In this document: one piece after another, positions 54,591 to 64,000 of the stretch | How positions within the stretch are numbered: position 1 is the stretch's first letter | How the letters are laid out: the number at the start of each line of letters is the position of its first letter | Source of the DNA: Niallia circulans NBRC 13626 | GTDB lineage: Bacteria; Bacillota; Bacilli; Bacillales; Cytobacillaceae | NCBI RefSeq assembly: GCF_001591585.1 | Contig: NZ_BCVE01000010.1 | Span: 1-64,000, forward strand | Length of the DNA: 64,000 nucleotides | Direction of reading: 5' to 3' | Program-made: the position numbers and the translations under genes | The notes under the pieces: model-generated | Seen by the model: only the letters and a program-made list of their open reading frames with translations | Database searches by the model: none | What the model was told of the DNA's origin: nothing

Positions 54591-55349
54591 CTAAGTGTGG
54601 GATAAAATGCAACCCATACTTTCCGAAATTTTCTTCGCTGTCCAAAGAACTCTTTCTACTACTTCTTCTTTTTGTTTAAGCATTCTTTCCCTTGGGCCTG
54701 CTACACTTATTGCTGCTTCCAGCTTGCGTCCTGGTCCAAATACAGGTGCCGCCACACAATATAATCCTTCTTCTCCTTCTTCATCATCAATCGTATATCC
54801 AATCATCGAATACTGATAAAGCTCTTTTTCTAATTCCGCTCTGTCTGTCACCGTTTTCTCTGTAATCGGAATAAGTTCAATCTGGTCTAAAATCCGCTTT
54901 CTCTCTTCTTCTGACATATTAGCTAAAAAGGTCTTCCCCAACCCCGTGCTATACAATGGTTTACGATAGCCAGTTTGGGCAGTCGTACGGATTGAGCGAT
55001 TGCTGTTTATTTTTTGGACATAGACTAATTCATTTTCAGCAAGCGTTGCCATAAATACAGTCTCTTGAACATTTTCCATTAATTTTTGCAAATATGGCTT
55101 AGCTTGGATAGATATATCCATATTTTCCATAGCAAGTGTACCAATATGGACTAATTTTGCTCCTAATTTAAATCGCTTCAATACATCTATACTTAGATAA
55201 TTCTGTTCCAAAAGCGTCGCCACGAGATTAGATGTACTACTTTGCGGGAATGAAAGTTTCTCACTAATTTCTTTAATTGATAACCCATCCGGATAATGGG
55301 CAAGTAGTTCAAAAATTCGCAGAACCCTTTCGGCAGATTTAACCGACAT
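54591..55349 (-). CDS. IclR-family regulator of the galactonate operon
   Basis: 252 residues from ATG 55349 (GGGGAGGATTGG upstream). Winged helix at about 1-65 (AERVLRIFELLAHYPDGLSI) and an IclR ligand domain with TTAQTGYRKPLYSTGLGK and YTIDDEEGEEGLYCVAAPV. It is the first gene on the strand before kdgK-dgoA-dgoD-MFS. Two palindromes just upstream (55371-55403) are probable binding sites, so autoregulation and control of the operon are likely. Confidence 0.88.
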   Translation of the reverse strand: MSVKSAERVLRIFELLAHYPDGLSIKEISEKLSFPQSSTSNLVATLLEQNYLSIDVLKRFKLGAKLVHIGTLAMENMDISIQAKPYLQKLMENVQETVFMATLAENELVYVQKINSNRSIRTTAQTGYRKPLYSTGLGKTFLANMSEEERKRILDQIELIPITEKTVTDRAELEKELYQYSMIGYTIDDEEGEEGLYCVAAPVFGPGRKLEAAISVAGPRERMLKQKEEVVERVLWTAKKISESMGCILSHT

Positions 55350-55370
55350 CCAATCCTCCCCTTCCTTCAT

Positions 55371-55403
55371 ATCACATATGTGATACAAAATCATATATGT
55401 GAT
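55371..55403. promoter_or_regulatory. Paired palindromic operator for the IclR regulator
   Basis: ATCACATATGTGAT (55371-55384) is a perfect 14-bp palindrome. ATCATATATGTGAT (55390-55403) is a one-mismatch copy. Centres are 19 bp apart, about two helical turns. They lie 22 bp before the IclR start. Confidence 0.75.
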
Positions 55404-55764
55404 TAATTCCGATACATAATATCACCCCTTATTTTCAGTGTCAATATGTTTTGTGGAATCGCTAACAAAAAAATAATCGTTAAAATAAATCCTTTGAAGA
55501 GAATTTCAAATCTATAACTCCCCACCAATCAAATAGTTTGTTTCAGAAAAAAGAAGCTTCAGAGACAGAGAGTTGGATTTACTCACTAGAAGCTTCTTGC
55601 GTTATATTATTGTTCCTTCTTTTTATAAATTTACTTAAACCAGGACGTGGAACCTGTCCTTTTTATATCAAAAATCCATTTTTTCATTTAAACGCTTGTC
55701 ATAAATTTTTCCGAAAAAGAAAAGAGATAGAGATATGTTATAAAGATACAATTGACCTACAAAG
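55404..55764. other. Gene-free stretch with a hairpin
   Basis: No gene is supported. AAGAAGCTTC (55551-55560) and GAAGCTTCTT (55589-55598) form an inverted repeat that may be an old terminator. The left edge of the segmental duplication lies near 55735. Confidence 0.4.
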
Positions 55765-55788
55765 AAAAAAGAACCATGAAAATGGTTC
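55765..55788 (-). terminator. Intrinsic terminator of yjfB
   Basis: GAACCATTTTCATGGTTC hairpin followed by TTTTTT on the minus strand. A decayed copy lies at about 61226-61252. Confidence 0.85.
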
Positions 55789-55828
55789 CTTTTCCTTGCC
55801 CTCACCTGCTTGGCGCTGGATACCAATA

Positions 55829-56002
55829 TCAAACCGAAAAATCAATTGATTTCCCTAATGTAGGATGTGGGGCTTCTAGCATTTTTAGTAATTGATCATT
55901 ATTCTGTTCAGCGGTATCCATTGCCTTTTTTGTTAAAGCTATGCCGACATTTTGCGATAAGCTTGCTTGCTTCATTCCTATTGATAATGCAGCAATATCC
56001 AT
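55829..56002 (-). CDS. YjfB-family small protein (putative motility protein)
   Basis: 57 residues from ATG 56002 (GAGGTGGTG upstream). The sequence MDIAALSIGMKQASLSQNVG and the later HPTLGKSIDFSV fit the YjfB family found in flagellate Firmicutes; its function is unproven. A deleted second copy lies at 61298-61460. Confidence 0.78.
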   Translation of the reverse strand: MDIAALSIGMKQASLSQNVGIALTKKAMDTAEQNNDQLLKMLEAPHPTLGKSIDFSV

Positions 56003-56203
56003 TTTTTTCACCACCTCTTCTTGTTATCGGCTGCCAGACATAACTGTAAACAAATTTTTACCAATCTATTACTTAGAGCTTGGTAATACCTTAATTGCTT
56101 ATAGCAAAAATCTCCTTTTGCGGTATGTTTCTCTATCTTTATTTCTATTTATCTCCAATCTTCTTGCCATTAATTAAACGGCCGAACCGTCCCTCTGAAT
56201 CTG
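56003..56203. other. Short spacer with dispersed element, copy c
   Basis: It contains GAACCGTCCCTCTG at 56184-56197 (minus strand CAGAGGGACGGTTC), close after the ahpD-like stop. Otherwise no feature. Confidence 0.55.
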
Positions 56204-56620
56204 TTATATTGTCACAGGCTCTAATTTCATTATTGCGCCAAAATATTGGGAAGCGGTAGTAAAGGTGATAAACGCAATAAGCTCACTGATTTCCGCTTCT
56301 GAAAGATACTCTTTCAATATATTGAATTGGGCATCTGAAATGTCCCCTTTTTGCTTCAAAAAGACTTCTGCAAACCCTACTGCAATCGACGTTTTTTCAT
56401 CGAACAAGTGAGATTCAGGTTTTCCCTTTGCCTTGCAATATTCACACCCATTGCTTTGTGCTAATGTTCTTCTTACTTGTTCTTTTAGATGGGATGATAG
56501 ATTCAAATCTTTTTCTAACACATCTCCTAATTGATTCCATCCATTTAAGACATCTACATTATATCCTAAGAGTCTTTGAAAAGGTGTTTCACCGTTTTTT
56601 GATTCATTAATTCTTGCCAT
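56204..56620 (-). CDS. Carboxymuconolactone decarboxylase/AhpD-like protein, copy 1
   Basis: 138 residues. The redox motif CEYC (NGCEYCKAKG) and the helical AhpD core (SEAEISELIAFITFTTASQ) are clear. Such proteins are thiol-dependent peroxidase partners or stress enzymes. ATG 56620 follows AAGGAGG. It is divergent from an Lrp/AsnC regulator 121 bp away, which probably controls it. A near-identical copy lies at 61583. Confidence 0.88.
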   Translation of the reverse strand: MARINESKNGETPFQRLLGYNVDVLNGWNQLGDVLEKDLNLSSHLKEQVRRTLAQSNGCEYCKAKGKPESHLFDEKTSIAVGFAEVFLKQKGDISDAQFNILKEYLSEAEISELIAFITFTTASQYFGAIMKLEPVTI

Positions 56621-56741
56621 CCTTACTACCTCCTTGTAGAATTAATTTTACTGGAGATTATAAAAGGTTCCCATTAAAAATGATACATTTTTTATAGATA
56701 CACTTTACAAACTTAACAAATATGGAGGTTTTTTATTAAAA

Positions 56742-57182
56742 ATGAAAATAGATTCAATTGATAAGAAAATAATCGATGAATTAAACCAAAATAGTCGATT
56801 ATCGATGAGTGAACTTGGAAGAAGAATTAATTTATCTTCTCCGTCTGTAACAGAACGCGTAAGGCAAATGGAGTCATTTGGAATAATCAAAAGGTATACT
56901 TTAGAAGTGGATTACAGTAAACTTGGACTTCCTATTCAATGTATTATTGAAGCAACCGTCAAAAATGGTGATTATAATTCTTTTAAAAGGTATATTGAGG
57001 AGCAGCCAAATGTAGAGTTTTGTTACAGAATTGCTGGAAATGCCTGCTATATGCTAAAAATGCAATTCGATACATTTGCCAAAGCAGAACAATTTATTGA
57101 AGATATAAACCCTTTTGCTCACACTGTAACACATTTTATTTTTTCAAAGGTGGATACAAATTTAAAGATTGATTCAGACTGA
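56742..57182 (+). CDS. Lrp/AsnC-family regulator
   Basis: 146 residues. Helix-turn-helix (SRLSMSELGRRINLSSPSVTER) at about 18-45 and a RAM ligand domain (about 65-140, IEATVKNGDYNSF, NACYMLKMQF). The ribosome binding site GGAGG is 13 bases from ATG 56742, slightly long. It is divergent from the ahpD-like gene. The duplicated copy at 62121 keeps only the DNA-binding start. Confidence 0.88.
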   Translation: MKIDSIDKKIIDELNQNSRLSMSELGRRINLSSPSVTERVRQMESFGIIKRYTLEVDYSKLGLPIQCIIEATVKNGDYNSFKRYIEEQPNVEFCYRIAGNACYMLKMQFDTFAKAEQFIEDINPFAHTVTHFIFSKVDTNLKIDSD

Positions 57183-57491
57183 TTTTATTTAGATTTTGTT
57201 TAATGAGATACCCCCTTAAAATGATAAAAGTGTTTATTTTATATGGAGCGGTAAGAACGCACTTGTTATTGAGGAGATTTGTCCGTTATTCCCGCACGAT
57301 TAGAAAAAGGAAGGTTTCTCCCATATGGTGACCTTCCCTCTTCTTATTAGTATTTTTAATCAATAGTTGAATTTCTTCCGTTGTATAAACAGAAAATTAA
57401 GGAAGCGCTTCCAATAAGCATCGCTACTGCCATCTAGCTAGTGTCGGCCACCCCCAGAAAACACAGTACTTTTTATTCTGAATAACGCTGA
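57183..57491. other. Spacer with terminator and small orphan frame
   Basis: Besides the hairpin at 57309-57337, a minus-strand frame (about 57359-57436) reads MAVAMLIGSASLIFC and resembles a membrane-protein tail; it is probably a remnant. The GGAAGCGCTTCC palindrome at 57401-57412 lies inside it. Confidence 0.4.
57309..57337 (+). terminator. Terminator of the Lrp gene
   Basis: GGAAGGT pairs with ACCTTCC, with an inner CCATATGG palindrome, followed by CTCTTCTTATT. Confidence 0.6.
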
Positions 57492-59459
<1,968 letters not shown>

Positions 59460-59495
59460 TTAGCAAAATTTTCAGATCGTGTCGAATCATGAAAA

Positions 59496-59560
59496 ACAAA
59501 AAAACCTAAATCTCTTACAATATAAGACATGAGCCTCATATTATAAGTGACTTAGGTTTT
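59496..59560 (-). terminator. LicT-controlled terminator in the bglP leader
   Basis: AAAACCTAAGTCACTTATAA pairs imperfectly with the complementary TTGTAAGAGATTTAGGTTTT arm, followed by TTTTTTTG. It overlaps the RAT at its 5' edge, as in bglP/bglS leaders. Confidence 0.85.
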
Positions 59561-59584
59561 GCCTGCTTTACCAGTAACAACCCT
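59555..59584 (-). promoter_or_regulatory. RAT antiterminator for LicT
   Basis: The minus strand reads GGGTTGTTACTGGTAAAGCA then GGCAAAACC, the standard ribonucleic antiterminator core. It overlaps the start of the terminator stem, so LicT binding and terminator formation exclude each other. Confidence 0.88.
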
Positions 59585-59680
59585 ATTACGGTCTGATATT
59601 TTGCTGTTGCCTTCAATATAATATAAATCCACTAAAATGTAAACCCTTTCTTTTTTTGATAAATGTAAATTTTGAACAAT

Positions 59681-60511
59681 TTAACGCTGACACACTCTTT
59701 CAATATGAATCGTTAAGTAAAGCAGTTCTTCATTGGTTGGTGCATAATGATACTCTTTTTTAAGATAATCATTAATTTTTACCGAACAGGAAAAGGCTTT
59801 TGGATGTTTCTCTTTTACGATATTAAATAAATCATCATCATCATTATCCATATAAGTACGAGTGAGCATTCTTTGGGCAAAAAACTTCAGGTGCGTGATA
59901 AAACGAAAATAATTTAACGACTCCTCATCAAAGTCTATCTTAAAATGATATTTTACAATCGTTAAAAGTTCCTGAATGACTTTGGTAATAGACATAATAT
60001 TGGTGATATCATCGTTCAACTCTGCGTTCAGAATATGAAGAGCTATAAAACCAGCTTCATCCTCAGGAAGCTCAATCCCAAGCCTTTCCTTTATCATCTT
60101 AATAGCTTCCACCCCAATAGCAAACTCATCTTTATATAATTTCTTCGTTTCCCACATGAGAGCATTTTTAATTTCATAGCCATCCTTTTTTCGTTGAATT
60201 GCAAAATTAATATGGTCGGTCAAAGCAACATAAATAATATCATTTAATTTCTTATGATATACCGTTTTAGCATATAGGATGATCTCTTCACATACTTCCA
60301 TTACTTCAATAGGAACTTCACGAAGCAAGGTTTTAAATTTTTCCGATACTTCTTTGCTGTCTAGCGTATAGATTTTTTCAATTTTTTTCTTATTGACCAG
60401 ATCTCCAGGTTTTACCTGAAATCCAATTCCTCTTCCCATTATCATTAATTCTTTGTTTTGATTATTTACGACACTAATAATATTGTTATTGAAAACTTTA
60501 ATTACTTTCAA
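59681..60511 (-). CDS. licT: LicT transcription antiterminator
   Basis: 276 residues from TTG 60511 (GGTGGTGC upstream). CAT RNA-binding domain (1-55, KVFNNNIISV, GRGIGFQ) and two PRDs (about 70-170 and 175-276) with conserved histidines (ALTDHINFAI, LHILNAE, THLKFFAQRM, LTIHIERV). Phosphorylation by EII-Bgl and HPr sets its activity. It acts on the RAT just downstream. Confidence 0.92.
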   Translation of the reverse strand: MKVIKVFNNNIISVVNNQNKELMIMGRGIGFQVKPGDLVNKKKIEKIYTLDSKEVSEKFKTLLREVPIEVMEVCEEIILYAKTVYHKKLNDIIYVALTDHINFAIQRKKDGYEIKNALMWETKKLYKDEFAIGVEAIKMIKERLGIELPEDEAGFIALHILNAELNDDITNIMSITKVIQELLTIVKYHFKIDFDEESLNYFRFITHLKFFAQRMLTRTYMDNDDDDLFNIVKEKHPKAFSCSVKINDYLKKEYHYAPTNEELLYLTIHIERVCQR

Positions 60512-60854
60512 ATTTGCACCACCTTTCTAATTTCTGCTATTTTTCCGTTATTATTTCTATAATAAGGAACAAAGAAATGGAGTGTCAACAAGAATCAAAG
60601 CGCAAAATATGCAGGAAGGGAATATCCAATCCAAGAATTAAATTAAATTCGCTTTCCCCTTCCTGAAAAAAATCCAGATACCTTATTGGCAGCTGGATTT
60701 AAAAAACTGTAATTTCCCTTTAAAAGTGCAGCATACAAACATTTTTAATCCCTTTGGCATAAGGTTCTGCAGTTATCCTATTATGCAATTGCTTTGCTTC
60801 TTCAGTAGCAGAAGACTGGAATTGTCCCCCCTTAAGGTGAAACTTACTATTTTG
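60512..60854. other. Spacer with a decayed coding fragment
   Basis: A minus-strand frame at about 60720-60830 reads SATEEAKQLHNRITAEPYAK and ends with a stop, with no start; it is probably a gene remnant. CAGGAAGGG and CCCTTCCTG (about 60610-60666) form an inverted repeat. A promoter for licT should lie here. Confidence 0.35.
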
Positions 60855-61118
60855 CTAAGCTTGTGAATAACGATCAGATAGTTTCTTTTTATGTGACTGA
60901 AACACTTCTTCTAGTGGAATATTGTACTTGTTGGCAATTACTATTAAATTACCCAGCACATCACCTAGTTCTTCCGTTAACTCTTGTTTATTTTCCTCAT
61001 ATGAGCCTACTACTTCATCTGGCCTGTCTCTACCAATTTCAAGAGCTCTTATAGCGCGTGCTACCTCACCTGTTTCTTCTGCTAAAAAGCCAATTCGAAT
61101 AAATATATCCTTAATCAC
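60855..61118 (-). pseudogene. N-terminally truncated MazG-like pyrophosphohydrolase
   Basis: 87 codons. The MazG metal motif is present: EETGEVARA and EELGDVLGN. Homologues start about 20-30 residues earlier. Here an in-frame TAG stands two codons before the GTG at 61118, with no ribosome binding site. The first helix is missing, so the product is probably inactive. The right-hand duplication starts just beyond it. Confidence 0.65.
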
Positions 61119-61297
61119 ATACTAATAAATGAATTATTGGATGGAGATTTTTTAGGATGAATGAAATACACTTTTTACGTAAATTTAATAGGTTAAGTAT
61201 AAATATATTATAAAGATCTAATTGACTTACAAAGAAAAAAAGAACCATAAAAATGGTCCTTTTTCCTTGTCCTCACTTGCTTGGTGCTGGATAGCAA

Positions 61298-61460
61298 TCA
61301 AACCGAAAGATCAATCGATTTCCCTAGTGTGGGATGTGGGGCTTCTAGCATTATTAGTAATTTATCACTATTCTGTTCAGCAGTATCCATTGCCTTTTTT
61401 GTTAAAGCTATGCCGACATTTTGCGTTAAGCTTTCTTGCTTCATTCCTATTGATAATGCC
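61298..61460 (-). pseudogene. yjfB remnant, copy 2
   Basis: It matches the 56002 gene from GMKQ to the stop, but the first codons (MDIAALS) and ribosome binding site are deleted. Some residues differ (DLSV for DFSV at the end). Confidence 0.75.
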
Positions 61461-61562
61461 TTAATTGCTTATAACAAAATCTCATTAGGCGGTATGTTTC
61501 TCTATCTTTATATCTATTTATCTCCAATTTCCTCGCCATTAATTGACAAAAGGGAAGCGGCA

Positions 61563-61576
61563 GAACCGTCCCTCTG
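61563..61576 (-). repeat. Dispersed GGGACGGTTC element, copy d
   Basis: The same CAGAGGGACGGTTC core as at 56184, carried along by the duplication, 6 bp after the ahpD-like stop. Confidence 0.6.
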
Positions 61577-61582
61577 AATCTG

Positions 61583-61999
61583 TTATATTGTCACAGGCTC
61601 TAATTTCATTATTGCGCCAAAATATTGGGAAGCGGTAGTAAAGGTGATAAACGCAATAAGCTCACTAATTTCCGCTTCTGAAAGATACTCTCTCAATATA
61701 TTAAATTGAGCATCTGAAATATCCCCTTTTTGCTTCAAAAAGGCTTCTGCAAACCCTACTGCAATCGACGTTTTTTCATCGAACAGGTGGGGTTCAGGTT
61801 TTCCCTTTGCCTTGCAATATTCACACCCATTGCTTTGTGCTAATGTTCTTCTTACTTGTTCTTTTAGATGGGATGATAGATTCAAATCTTTTTCTAACAC
61901 ATCTCCTAATTGATTCCATCCATTTAAGACATCTACATTATATCCTAAGAGTCTTTGAAAAGGTGTTTCACCGTTTTTTGATTCATTAATTCTTGCCAT
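61583..61999 (-). CDS. Carboxymuconolactone decarboxylase/AhpD-like protein, copy 2
   Basis: 138 residues, identical to copy 1 (56204) except three positions: S to P before HLF, V to A in FAEAFLKQ, and K to R in NILREYL. CEYC motif, start and ribosome binding site are kept, so it should be functional. Its divergent regulator is broken here, so control may depend on the intact Lrp elsewhere. Confidence 0.85.
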   Translation of the reverse strand: MARINESKNGETPFQRLLGYNVDVLNGWNQLGDVLEKDLNLSSHLKEQVRRTLAQSNGCEYCKAKGKPEPHLFDEKTSIAVGFAEAFLKQKGDISDAQFNILREYLSEAEISELIAFITFTTASQYFGAIMKLEPVTI

Positions 62000-62120
62000 C
62001 CTTACTACCTCCTTGTAGAATTAATTTTACTGGAGAATATAAAAGATTCCCATTAAAAATGATATATTTTCCTTCGAAACACTTTATAAAATTAATAAAA
62101 ATGGAGGTTTTTTATTAAAA

Positions 62121-62627
<507 letters not shown>

Positions 62628-62698
62628 TTATAAAAAATTTGATCATTTTCTGTTTGTGTTGTTAAACAATCGCGCCATTAATGGAGTAAAATACTCAC

Positions 62699-63994
62699 CT
62701 ATAATTGGTCCATCATATAGAGTATTGTGTCTCTTATTTTTTCTGAGGATCCTTTTTCTAATAACGTCATATATGCCTCATAGCTGTCACTCGCATAGTA
62801 GCCTTCTGGGACTATATATCCTATGTAGTCGTTAGTGTTACCAGCTATGAATACTGGTACTCCGTTGTAGTTATTAGTTATTTCTGTTCCAGTTTCATTA
62901 AATATTTCTCCAGGTATTGATACAAATAAGATCTCACCCAGCTTTAATACTTGTATTTCGGTAGAAATGGTTAACGAATTTTCTAACGCTCCTGATTTCT
63001 TGATTAATGCAGAAACACCTTCAATCTCTGATTCTATCTTTCTTAAATAGGCACAGTTATTTCCAGCTGTTACTCTTTGGATTTTATGTCTTTGTTTAAG
63101 TTCGTGCAATTTATGCTGCAGTTGTGCAGAATCTTCTATGTTGCGAAGGGCCAAATCTACTTTCTCTATTTTAGAACTTATGGTATCAACCTTGATTTGT
63201 TTTTTGTGAGTTAATAATTCCAGTACCGCTGCTGATAATACTGTTCCTACCCTTCTTACTTCATAAAAACTTGCCTCTTTTCTTGTAAAACGTGTACTAA
63301 TATCACCTGACGGACCATTTATAAATAATGCAATTTCTACATTATTTTCATTTTCTAAATTAGAGCTAGTTACTCCAGGGAAATCAGCACTAATTAGAAG
63401 GTTGTCTCTATTCATTATCGTTGGATGGCATGCAAAGTGATACACTATAATCTTTTTGTTCGTTCTGCAATATTCAAATTCTATTACTTTTAAAATTGAG
63501 GAATATTCTATTTCAGATGATATCCTATTAGCAGCAATGCCGCTGACTTCCCCCTCACAAATACTAACTTTACATTCTTCTAAATTTTCCAATGCTAGTT
63601 TAACAGCCTCAACAATTTTTTTATGTTGTTCATTTACAAGTATTCTATCGTATGGCATCCATAAATCAGGAAATGCTCTCCAGATGGGAGATGTTTCCTG
63701 AATAGTCCCCCCTGGACCAGAATGAGTATGCGTAGCGTGAAGGAAGATACATTCTTTTGAAACATTCGTTTGGTCTGAAATTTTTTTGCGAAGTTCGACT
63801 GTATAGTTTTGATCTATACAAATCAAATCTAAGCTAACTAGAATTATAAAAGTCTGTTGAGATCTGATTGCAACAATTCGTGCATAAATTGGATCATGAA
63901 TTCCCTTAGATTGTCTTGTAGCCATATAACCTGCTAAAAGCTTACTTTCAGTAGGTGTGATATCAACTTTAGCTGATCCACAATAAATATTCAT
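62699..63994 (-). CDS. Neutral/alkaline ceramidase N-terminal domain protein
   Basis: 431 residues from ATG 63994, 6 bases from the window end, so the ribosome binding site is outside. The zinc-binding motif HATHTHSGPGG (residues about 90-100), VYHFACHPTIM and FINGPSGDIS fit the ceramidase N-terminal family. There is no signal peptide, unlike secreted ceramidases. It is about 200 residues shorter than full ceramidases, lacking the C-terminal domain. Many such short proteins occur in sugar or lipid operons with unknown substrate. Confidence 0.82.
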   Translation of the reverse strand: MNIYCGSAKVDITPTESKLLAGYMATRQSKGIHDPIYARIVAIRSQQTFIILVSLDLICIDQNYTVELRKKISDQTNVSKECIFLHATHTHSGPGGTIQETSPIWRAFPDLWMPYDRILVNEQHKKIVEAVKLALENLEECKVSICEGEVSGIAANRISSEIEYSSILKVIEFEYCRTNKKIIVYHFACHPTIMNRDNLLISADFPGVTSSNLENENNVEIALFINGPSGDISTRFTRKEASFYEVRRVGTVLSAAVLELLTHKKQIKVDTISSKIEKVDLALRNIEDSAQLQHKLHELKQRHKIQRVTAGNNCAYLRKIESEIEGVSALIKKSGALENSLTISTEIQVLKLGEILFVSIPGEIFNETGTEITNNYNGVPVFIAGNTNDYIGYIVPEGYYASDSYEAYMTLLEKGSSEKIRDTILYMMDQL

Positions 63995-64000
63995 TTTATC

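Noticed and set aside
57401-57412. Catabolite-responsive element (GGAAGCGCTTCC)
   Set aside because: It is palindromic but lies downstream of both neighbouring genes and inside a decayed coding fragment; it also departs from the cre consensus at its ends.
61807-61989. Plus-strand small gene repeated in both duplication copies (also 56428-56610)
   Set aside because: It is the antisense of the ahpD-like gene and is conserved only because the duplication is recent.

Overview
The window is AT-rich Firmicute chromosome, most likely a Bacillaceae species. The markers are a ComK-family competence regulator, a Bacillus-type ferredoxin, TrmL, a LicT/RAT-controlled beta-glucoside PTS, strong AGGAGG-type ribosome binding sites, frequent TTG/GTG starts and many mannose-family PTS genes. 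I cannot name the species. Almost all genes lie on the minus strand.

Layout. 1-3532: the 5' part of a large secreted repeat protein that runs off the left edge. 3866-6679: a 7TMR-DISM-type histidine kinase, with an apparent frameshift between signal peptide and body, plus an OmpR-type regulator. 6692-13800: a sugar-acid operon (6PGDH-like enzyme, mannose-family EIIC-D-A-B, two 2-hydroxyacid dehydrogenases, HAD phosphatase, KDPG aldolase) facing an Xre regulator. 14931-18996: a ComK paralogue, a small Xre protein, a frameshifted PAS-PAS-GAF-GGDEF-EAL protein and a small sigma factor. 19267-27633: housekeeping and accessory genes (trmL, a BcrAB-like ABC exporter with its two-component system, a DHFR-fold reductase, a WYL regulator, a zinc-ribbon/TM/trypsin-like protease, a lipoprotein).

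28049-32847: ROK regulator, mannose-family PTS and a double-SIS enzyme, suggesting amino-sugar or Amadori-product use. 33040-33240: a 21-bp/42-bp tandem repeat. 33409-40859: LicR/MtlR-like regulator, ascorbate-type PTS, phosphotriesterase-family enzyme, creatininase-family enzyme, KDGP aldolase and SIS protein; substrate unknown. 42126-42362: ferredoxin. 42414-49893: creatininase-family enzyme, ABC importer, FAD oxidase and two cytosine-deaminase-like amidohydrolases, a candidate catabolic operon for a small cyclic amide or N-heterocycle. 50267-55349: a galactonate-type operon (IclR regulator, KDG kinase, KDPGal aldolase, dehydratase, MFS importer).

55740-62580: an imperfect segmental duplication (yjfB, ahpD-like, lrp, EIIA end) flanking licT-bglP and a truncated MazG gene. 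The second copy is decaying and has made a chimeric EIIA reading frame. 62699-63994: a ceramidase-domain protein. Overall this is a carbohydrate/sugar-acid catabolic region: four PTS operons, three KDPG/KDGP-class aldolases, and two creatininase-family enzymes in separate uncharacterised operons.
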